Assembly: GCA_029945855.1 (NCBI GenBank)
Contig: JAQSDJ010000108.1
Coordinates: 1 to 36,348 of the forward strand
Source of the DNA: Lacunisphaera sp.
GTDB lineage: Bacteria > Verrucomicrobiota > Verrucomicrobiia > Opitutales > Opitutaceae
Direction of reading: 5' to 3'
Length of the DNA: 36,348 nucleotides
The translations under genes and the position numbers were made by a program. A model generated the notes under the pieces. That model had not been told where the DNA came from, did not search any database, and saw only the letters and a program-made list of their open reading frames with translations. Below, piece by piece: positions 26,595 through 33,938 of this stretch; positions within the stretch are counted from its first letter, which is position 1, and each line of letters begins with the position of its first letter.

Positions 26595-28120
26595 GCCGTT
26601 TCCACACCGTATTCGCCCCGCGCATTTTCCCGCTGCGTCCCGGCCTCATCTGGCTGATGGTGGCCGGCTGTACCGCGGGCGCGCCAACGCGGGCCGCCGT
26701 GTTCATGGCCGACGGGGCCAAGGCCGGGGAGATCACGCAAGATTCTGCCATCATCTGGACCCGGCTGACGCAGAAGGCGGAACGCAACGTGCCGGGAATT
26801 CCTTTTCCCCACGTACAGGTCGATCCCAAGGGCATCCCGATACCGCCCGGCAAGACCGCCTATGAAGCCGACGCGATCCGGGTGAGTGCGCCCATCTCCG
26901 CGGCGCGGCAGCTGGCCGGCCACGCGCTGGAGGAGATGGCGGGCGCCGTGCCCGGTGCACCGGGTGCGGTGCGGATCGCCTACTGGCCGGCGTCGGCCGG
27001 CGAGGGCACGGCCCGACGCACCAGCCGGGTCGCCGTGACCGCCGCGAGCGACTTCACGGCGCAGATCGCGCTGCACGACCTGCAACCGGGCACCCGTTAC
27101 CGGTTCCGGGCGGAGGGCTTCCTCCCGGGCCGCGACGAGGTGGCCGGGACCTTCGAGGGTGGCTTCAAGACGGCGCCCGTGCCCGGCACGCCGGCGCGCA
27201 TCAGTTTCACCGTGGCGACCTGCCAGGATTACGATCGGCGGGACGACCCGGAAAACGGGCACATGATCTACGCGGCCATGGGCCGCCTCCAGCCGGACTT
27301 CTTCGTGCATACAGGCGATATCGAGTACTACGACAAGCCCACGCCGCTGGCCACGAACGTGGCGCTCGCTCGCTTCAAGTGGAACCGCATCTTCGCATTG
27401 CCGCATCAACGGGCGTTCCATGCGCAGACGAGCAGCTATTTCATGAAGGACGACCACGACACCCTGAAGGACGACGCCTGGGCCGGTCAGACCTACGGCG
27501 ACCTCACGTGGGAGCAGGGGCTCGCCCTGTTCCGCGAGCAGGTGCCGATCGGCGTGAAGACCTACCGCACGGTCCGTTGGGGCAAGGATCTGCAGATCTG
27601 GCTGGTCGAGGGCCGCGACTTCCGGAGCCCGAACGACCAGCCGGACGGACCCGGAAAAAGCATCTGGGGCGCGGAACAGAAGCGCTGGTTCTTCGACACC
27701 GTCCGGGCCTCCGACGCAACCTTCCGGATCCTGATCAGTCCGACCCCGCTGGTCGGACCGGACCGTGAGGGGAAGGCCGACAGCCACGCCAACCGCGCCT
27801 TCGCCCACGAGGGGCGCCAATTGCGTGAATTCATCGCCACACAGCGAAACATGTTCGTGCTCAGCGGCGACCGGCACTGGCAGTATGCCTCCGTCGATCC
27901 GCTGACTGGCCTGCGGGAATACGGCTGCGGGCCGAGTTCGGATGCACACGCGGGCGGCTTCAGCGAAGCCGAGCGGACGCCAGCCCACCGTTACCTGCGG
28001 ATCAAGGGCGGCTTTCTCTCCGTCCTGGTCGAACGCGTGGACGGCCATCCCCGGGTCGTGGTTCGTCACCACGCGGTCGACGGAAAACTCCAACATGAAG
28101 ATGTGCTCCCCGCAGAGTAG
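26591..28120 (+). CDS. PhoD-like alkaline phosphatase/phosphodiesterase, ~509 aa
   Basis: TCQDY, HTGDIEYYD, MKDDHDTLKDDAW, LSGDRHWQYA; ATGA overlap with the sulfatase stop. Confidence 0.85.
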   Translation: MSRFHTVFAPRIFPLRPGLIWLMVAGCTAGAPTRAAVFMADGAKAGEITQDSAIIWTRLTQKAERNVPGIPFPHVQVDPKGIPIPPGKTAYEADAIRVSAPISAARQLAGHALEEMAGAVPGAPGAVRIAYWPASAGEGTARRTSRVAVTAASDFTAQIALHDLQPGTRYRFRAEGFLPGRDEVAGTFEGGFKTAPVPGTPARISFTVATCQDYDRRDDPENGHMIYAAMGRLQPDFFVHTGDIEYYDKPTPLATNVALARFKWNRIFALPHQRAFHAQTSSYFMKDDHDTLKDDAWAGQTYGDLTWEQGLALFREQVPIGVKTYRTVRWGKDLQIWLVEGRDFRSPNDQPDGPGKSIWGAEQKRWFFDTVRASDATFRILISPTPLVGPDREGKADSHANRAFAHEGRQLREFIATQRNMFVLSGDRHWQYASVDPLTGLREYGCGPSSDAHAGGFSEAERTPAHRYLRIKGGFLSVLVERVDGHPRVVVRHHAVDGKLQHEDVLPAE

Positions 28121-30542
28121 CCTGAAAATAGCCGGACGCATCCTGATGGGCACCGCCCTCGCGGTGGCTATGGCGCACGCGGCCGGGCCGGCAACCGTGG
28201 AAGGCGAGGCGCTGTGCGCCGCCTTGGTGCGCGAGGTTTCCCTGCCGGTGAAGCCCGCGTGGCGGCCGATGATGCTGAATCTGGCCGAGCTACACGGCCG
28301 GAGCATCATGCCGGCGGTGGGGCACTTCCCCTATCCCTATCAGTCGATCGGGCCCGGATACGAGAATGGCCGCATTTTTGGTCACATCGACCTCACGCAC
28401 GAGCGCCTCGACACCGTGCGCGCGCGGCCGGAGCACGTGCGCAACCAGATCCGCAACGAGCTCGCGGGCCAGCAGGCGGACGGAATGATCCCGGGCATCA
28501 TCTGGTTCGACCCGGCGGGCAAGCCGACGTGGAAGGATTTCAAGAGTTTCCCCCCGATCTGGGTGGTCTCCGCCGAGGCTTACGTCGACCAGACGGGCGA
28601 CGAGGCGTTCCTGCGCGAGTGCCTTGAGGCGTTGCGCCGGCAGATCGGATGGTTTGAGGCCAAGCGCGGTCTGCCGAACGGCGGATTCTACTACCTCGAC
28701 CAGGTCAATGACAATTGGGAGAGCGGAATGGACGAGGGCATCCGATATAATCCGCGCCCGGCGCAGCGGTCGGCGGCGGTTGATGCGTGCGCCCACGTCT
28801 ACCTGCTCTACGACCACGCGCTGCGCTGGAGCCGGCGCGTGGGCCAGCCGGCGGAGGAGTGGGAACGCAAGGCAACCGCACTGAGGGCGTTCATCCGCAC
28901 CGAATTATGGGACGAGGGCACCGGATTCTTCTACGATGCCTGGGTGGTGCGTGATCCCGCGAAACGGCACCTGGCGTTCGAGGGCATGTGGCCGGTGGTG
29001 GTGGGAGCCGCGACAAGCGGACAGGCGCGGCGCGTGATCGACGAGCACCTGCTTAATCCGCGGGAGTTTTTCACCCCGCATCCGATCGCCACGGTGGCGG
29101 TGTCGGACCCGCGGTTCGAACTGCGCATGTGGCGCGGCCCGGCCTGGAATTGCATGACCTATTGGGCGGCGCGCGGCTGCTTGCGTTATGATCGCGCCGA
29201 CGGGGCGCGCCGGCTGCTCGAGGCGGCGCTAGATGCAACCGCGGTGCAGTTCGAACGCACGGGCGCGATCTGGGAATTCTATCACCCGCTGCTGGGCGAC
29301 CAGGGAGAGTTGAAAAGGAAGCCGACGGCGCGGAAAGAACCATGTCGCGACTACATCGGGCACAATCCGCTGTTTGCGATGGCCGACCTGTGGCGGAAAA
29401 CCGGCGGGTCTGAGGCACCCGCAGGAAGGGAGTTTCAACAGGTGGGGGTGAGGCAACAGCTGCCCGCCTTCGCCGACCGGCTCGCGCAGCGGACGACGCA
29501 CCCGCTGGCGTGGGCGTCGGGAGCGGTCGCCGATTTTCACGTCTGGCGAGAACTCGGGCGAAAGAAAGTCCTCGACTGCCTGCAGAATCCGCCGCCCCCC
29601 GCGCCGTGGAACGCGATGGTGATCGCCGAGGAGGATCGCGGCAGCTACATCGCGCGAAAGATTGTGTTCAACGTTACGGGCGACAGCCGGGTGCTCGCCT
29701 TGATGACCGTGCCGAAGGGGCCGGGCCCGTTTCCGGCCGTGCTGTTGCTGCACGATCACGGCGCGCGATTTGACATAGGCAAGGAAAAGGTCATCCGGCC
29801 GTTCGCGACGGACGCGGCCCGGCTGAGGTCGGGAGAACAGTGGGTGGCGAACTATGGCGGAAAGTTTCTCGGCGACGAACTTGCGCAGCGCGGGTATGTG
29901 TGTTTTGCGACCGATGCGCTCAACTGGTCTGATCGCGGCGGCGGCGGTTACGGTGGACAGTCGTCGCTGGCTTCGAACCTCATGCATCTCGGCATGTCGC
30001 TCGCCGGACTGATCGCTTGGGAGGATCTGCGCGCCGCCGAATTTCTTGCCGGCCAGCCCGAGGTCGAACGCGGGCGGATCGCCGCCCTCGGCTGGTCGCT
30101 GGGTGCGTTCCGGGCCTGGCAGGTGGCGGCGATGTCGGAGCACATCGCCGCTGGTGCGGCGGTTTGCTGGATGAGCGAGGTAAAAAGCGTGATGACCGCC
30201 GGCAATAATCACACGCTGTCACAATCCGCGTTCACGATGCTGCATCCGGGGCTACTCGACGATCTCGACTACCCGGACATCGCGAGTCTCGCCTGTCCGA
30301 AGCCGATGCTCTTTTTCAATGGCCGGGAGGATGACCTGTTTCCGGTTGACGGCGTTGAGCGCGCATACGCCAAGATGCAGGCGGTCTGGGACTCGCAGGC
30401 GGCGGGTGATCGACTGGTCACGAAATTGTGGAATACCGGTCACACCTTTGACGCCGCGATGCAGGCCGCGGTGTTCGATTGGCTGAAGGGCGCAACGGCC
30501 CCGCCCGGCCGACCGCCGCCGCCCGATTCAACGCGCCGCTAG
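28095..30542 (+). CDS. Two-domain protein: GH63/GH37-like (alpha/alpha)6 glycosidase fused to alpha/beta-hydrolase (acetyl-xylan-esterase/dienelactone-hydrolase-like), ~815 aa, secreted
   Basis: N-domain: ESGMDEGIRYNPRPAQ, FEGMWPVV, WRGPAWNCMTYWAARG, AIWEFYHPLLGD. C-domain: LLLHDHGARF, ALGWSLGAFRAW (GxSxG), NGREDDLFPVD, NTGHTF. Start set at ATG 28095 before a signal peptide. Confidence 0.75.
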   Translation: MKMCSPQSSLKIAGRILMGTALAVAMAHAAGPATVEGEALCAALVREVSLPVKPAWRPMMLNLAELHGRSIMPAVGHFPYPYQSIGPGYENGRIFGHIDLTHERLDTVRARPEHVRNQIRNELAGQQADGMIPGIIWFDPAGKPTWKDFKSFPPIWVVSAEAYVDQTGDEAFLRECLEALRRQIGWFEAKRGLPNGGFYYLDQVNDNWESGMDEGIRYNPRPAQRSAAVDACAHVYLLYDHALRWSRRVGQPAEEWERKATALRAFIRTELWDEGTGFFYDAWVVRDPAKRHLAFEGMWPVVVGAATSGQARRVIDEHLLNPREFFTPHPIATVAVSDPRFELRMWRGPAWNCMTYWAARGCLRYDRADGARRLLEAALDATAVQFERTGAIWEFYHPLLGDQGELKRKPTARKEPCRDYIGHNPLFAMADLWRKTGGSEAPAGREFQQVGVRQQLPAFADRLAQRTTHPLAWASGAVADFHVWRELGRKKVLDCLQNPPPPAPWNAMVIAEEDRGSYIARKIVFNVTGDSRVLALMTVPKGPGPFPAVLLLHDHGARFDIGKEKVIRPFATDAARLRSGEQWVANYGGKFLGDELAQRGYVCFATDALNWSDRGGGGYGGQSSLASNLMHLGMSLAGLIAWEDLRAAEFLAGQPEVERGRIAALGWSLGAFRAWQVAAMSEHIAAGAAVCWMSEVKSVMTAGNNHTLSQSAFTMLHPGLLDDLDYPDIASLACPKPMLFFNGREDDLFPVDGVERAYAKMQAVWDSQAAGDRLVTKLWNTGHTFDAAMQAAVFDWLKGATAPPGRPPPPDSTRR

Positions 30543-30600
30543 GCGGACGCAGCTGCAGCTACATTATCACCCTAATAGCCCGGGATCCCTTCACCCCAGC

Positions 30601-32742
30601 ATGGCCGCCTACCACTTCAAAGCCACCTCCTCTTCGCCTGAGGTCACCTGGTCGATTATGCATCCGGTGAGACCGTATTCCGGGTACATGCGTGAGGTCA
30701 TAGCCGCGGCGGCGAGTTATCACGTCGACAGTTTCGAGGTTTGCGGGGACGTCCATGGCTCGGGCGGCGGTCTCGACGGTGCCATTCTGTTCCGGGACTA
30801 TGCTGTGGCCGCCGGCGGCGTGGATCCGACCACGGTAGCACAAAATGTCGCGCGACTGCAGAAAATCATCGAGCTGGCGCACGACTCGGGTCGTCCGATG
30901 TACTACTGGCATCGCGAGGTGATGGTGCCGCAGTCGGTCGTCGAGCAAATTCCCGGACTGCTCGATGAGAACGGCGAGTTCAACCTGATGGGGGAGGCTT
31001 ACCAGTCGTTGATACGCTCGAAGATCCGGGAATTCTTCGAGCAGGTGCCGGCGATGGATGGGCTGGTGTTGACGCTTACCGAGTCGGATTACTCGGTGAT
31101 CCACAACTCCGATCAGCAGCGCTATCCCTCGCAGGAGGTGGTAGCGCGGGTGGTGGGAGCCTTCGCGGAAGAGCTGCAGGCCCGCGGGAAGCGGTTTATT
31201 TTGAGAAGCTTCGGCTCAATAGCGCAGGACTACGAGGATATCCTGAGAGGCGCAGAGATGGTTGCCGAGCGGTTCTCGTTCGAAATCGAGACGAAGATCA
31301 CCCCCTATGACTTCAGTCCTTTTCTACCCTTCAACCCCTACCTGCGCAAGAGCGGCGCCTGCTCGCTGTCGGCGGAGTATGATTCGATCGGCGAGTTCCT
31401 GGGCGCGGGCTTCCTGCCTGCGCCGGATCCCGAACGGGTGATCGAATCCGTCAACCACGCCCGGCAGCAAGGGGTCGACCGGCATGTCATACGTATCGAC
31501 CGGATCGGCCATGCCGCATTTCTGTCGACGCAGTCGGTAAATCTGCTCGCGTTCGATCGCGCCATTCGCGACCCGAACGTGAAGGCTGACGCGATTTGGA
31601 CTGAATGGGCCGATGCCCACTGGCCGGATTGTCCGGAGGCCATGGTGGCGGTGATGCGGCAAGGGATCGCGATGACCAAGGGGACCCATTTCATCGACGG
31701 GCACGTCATCTTTCATGCTTTTCCCATCCAGCCGGACCTTAAGTGGCTGAAAGCCTGTGGTATATTCTCGGTTTTTCGACCGCGCCAACCGCTGGACGAA
31801 CATGTGGGCATGTGGGGTATTCTGACGAATCGTGTCACCCCGGCGAGGGAAACCCTGCTTCGCGAAAAACACGAGGCGGTGGCGCTGGCAGACGAGGCCT
31901 TACGCACGTTGGAACTACTCAAAGGAAAGTTGTCACAGCCGGAGTTTCAACTGGCGAAAACGGCGTGGCGGAATGCGGCGCAGGTCACCCGAGCGATCTA
32001 CCATTGGTGTCGCGGCGTATGTGCTTACTTTAACGACATGGAGGCCGGCCGGCCGGATCATCCGACACTGGATCAGGCCATTGTGGCGGCGCGGGCGGAG
32101 TTCGAAACAATGCTCGGCGTGAGACTCACCAAGGGTGGGGGGGCGTCGCGGGCGGCACCCGGAGTGACCGCCCACGAGTACGGTGGCGGATCAGAGCCGG
32201 AGGAGGACTGCATTGAAGACGCCTATATCCAACCTATCTGGCGGCTACTAGTGCAACTCCCCGACGAGTACGAGGGCGAATTCAGGGAGCGGATGTATTG
32301 GGCGATGCGGGGCGAAGTCCAGGACTGCATCGTGTGCGGCGGTTTGCTGGACGATCTGCGCGTGCACCGCTACATGCACGCGAGTCACGCCCGGCTCATC
32401 GCCGGACGGCCAGCGAGAGCTGCGGGCAATCGTGTGTTTCCCAACGGCTTTATCGACGTGCGGCTGGCGCTGCCAGCGGGCGAAGCCTGCCGGTTGATCG
32501 TCCGCGGGGAAGCGGGCCCCCGGCGGGAGTTCCAGATTACGGTTGAAGAGGAAAACCATGTCGTTCGATTTTCTGCCCAGGGGGAGTACGTGCGTGTCTT
32601 GACAAGGTCCGCGGGGCCGCGCCGTGCCGCGGAAACGGTGCGGGTTCGCATCCAGAAGGTCGGCTCCGACTTTCCTCTAATTTACGCGATCGCAACACTC
32701 AGTGGCTCAGGCCAACCCTCACATCATCCGCTTTATGACTAA
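30601..32742 (+). CDS. Uncharacterised 713-aa protein, possible TIM-barrel glycosidase-like enzyme
   Basis: Long ORF co-directional with neighbours; segments such as SFEVCGDVHGSG, MDGLVLTLTESDYSV, ILRSFGSI, DAIWTEWADAHWPDCPEAM suggest a beta/alpha barrel; no signal peptide seen. Confidence 0.6.
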   Translation: MAAYHFKATSSSPEVTWSIMHPVRPYSGYMREVIAAAASYHVDSFEVCGDVHGSGGGLDGAILFRDYAVAAGGVDPTTVAQNVARLQKIIELAHDSGRPMYYWHREVMVPQSVVEQIPGLLDENGEFNLMGEAYQSLIRSKIREFFEQVPAMDGLVLTLTESDYSVIHNSDQQRYPSQEVVARVVGAFAEELQARGKRFILRSFGSIAQDYEDILRGAEMVAERFSFEIETKITPYDFSPFLPFNPYLRKSGACSLSAEYDSIGEFLGAGFLPAPDPERVIESVNHARQQGVDRHVIRIDRIGHAAFLSTQSVNLLAFDRAIRDPNVKADAIWTEWADAHWPDCPEAMVAVMRQGIAMTKGTHFIDGHVIFHAFPIQPDLKWLKACGIFSVFRPRQPLDEHVGMWGILTNRVTPARETLLREKHEAVALADEALRTLELLKGKLSQPEFQLAKTAWRNAAQVTRAIYHWCRGVCAYFNDMEAGRPDHPTLDQAIVAARAEFETMLGVRLTKGGGASRAAPGVTAHEYGGGSEPEEDCIEDAYIQPIWRLLVQLPDEYEGEFRERMYWAMRGEVQDCIVCGGLLDDLRVHRYMHASHARLIAGRPARAAGNRVFPNGFIDVRLALPAGEACRLIVRGEAGPRREFQITVEEENHVVRFSAQGEYVRVLTRSAGPRRAAETVRVRIQKVGSDFPLIYAIATLSGSGQPSHHPLYD

Positions 32743-33865
32743 ACCCCAAATATGCTCCCGCGTTCTATTGATGGCCTTGACTCTCGGACTCGCCGGACTT
32801 CGCGCGGCAAGTCCTGGCTTTGACTTTGGCCCGTGGCCGAAGGGTGCGGAGCCAGCCGTGGTCGGCAAACAGCTTGCCGATCGTTTCGTGTCGCGCGACT
32901 ATCGGCTGCTCAAGGCCGGCGTCATTCACTATGTTGAGACGTGCACCTGGTATGGTGCGCTCAACTACGCGCAACTGGCAGAGGATCCGGGCCTGATGAA
33001 ACAGCTCGTGGCACGCTTCGATCCGCTGTTCGGGCCGAAGGCCGGGCTGGTGCCGCCCCCGCTGAATGTGGATTTCGCCGTGTTCGGCGCGGTGCCGCTC
33101 GAACTTTACCAGCAAACGCGCGATGAGCGCTATCTGAAGCTGGGGGTGAAACTGGCGGAAGCCCAGTGGACGCCGCCGGCCGACGAGACTTCGCTCGACT
33201 CCGAAGCGCGCGAAGGCATCGCGCGCGGACTGAGCTGGCACACCCGTTTCTGGATCGATGACATGTATATGATCACGATGCTGCAGACCCAGGCCTACCG
33301 GGCAACAGGCGATGCGAAGTATGTGGACCGGGCTGCCCAAGAGGCGGTGGCGTACCTTGAGAGGTTGCAACAGCCGAATGGCCTGTTCTACCACGCACCG
33401 GATTCACCGTTCTTCTGGGGCCGCGGCAACGGCTGGTTCGCGGCCGGCATGTCCGAGCTTTTGCGTTCGCTGCCGACCGACCACGCGCTGCGGCCGAGCA
33501 TTCTGGCGAGCTACCAGAAGATGATGGCGGCGTTGTTGAAGGAACAGGGCGCGGACGGTATGTGGCGGCAACTGATCGACGACCCTACTTCGTGGGCCGA
33601 ATCATCAGGCACCGGGATGTTCACGTATGCGTTCATCACCGGCGTGAAAAACGGCTGGCTGGACGCGAAAATCTACGGTCCCGCGGCGCGGAAAGGCTGG
33701 CTGGCGCTGGTCGGGTATATCAACGAGAACGCCGACGTTCGGGAAGTCTGCGAGGGCACCAACAAAGGATTTGACCGGCAGTACTATCTCGATCGCGGCC
33801 GCTATGTCGGTGACCTCCACGGCCAGGCGCCGGCGTTGTGGTGTGCGGTGGCGCTGATGCGATGA
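32735..33865 (+). CDS. GH88/GH105-like unsaturated uronyl (rhamnogalacturonyl) hydrolase, ~376 aa, secreted
   Basis: FWIDDMYMITMLQTQAYRATGDAKYVDRA, FFWGRGNGWFAAGMSELLRSLP, AESSGTGMFTYAFITGVKNGWLD; ATG overlaps the previous stop by 8 nt; signal peptide. Confidence 0.88.
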   Translation: MTKPQICSRVLLMALTLGLAGLRAASPGFDFGPWPKGAEPAVVGKQLADRFVSRDYRLLKAGVIHYVETCTWYGALNYAQLAEDPGLMKQLVARFDPLFGPKAGLVPPPLNVDFAVFGAVPLELYQQTRDERYLKLGVKLAEAQWTPPADETSLDSEAREGIARGLSWHTRFWIDDMYMITMLQTQAYRATGDAKYVDRAAQEAVAYLERLQQPNGLFYHAPDSPFFWGRGNGWFAAGMSELLRSLPTDHALRPSILASYQKMMAALLKEQGADGMWRQLIDDPTSWAESSGTGMFTYAFITGVKNGWLDAKIYGPAARKGWLALVGYINENADVREVCEGTNKGFDRQYYLDRGRYVGDLHGQAPALWCAVALMR

Positions 33866-33938
33866 ACTCAGGCGACGGTTTCGGCGTCGTGGCGTCCGCC
33901 ACGCGCCGGATTCGTCGAAAATATTCGAACGTCTTTCC

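Noticed and set aside
26585-28309. 574-aa minus-strand ORF antisense to PhoD-like gene
   Set aside because: Opposite strand encodes clear PhoD metal-binding motifs; the antisense product is low-complexity Arg/Ala/Pro-rich.
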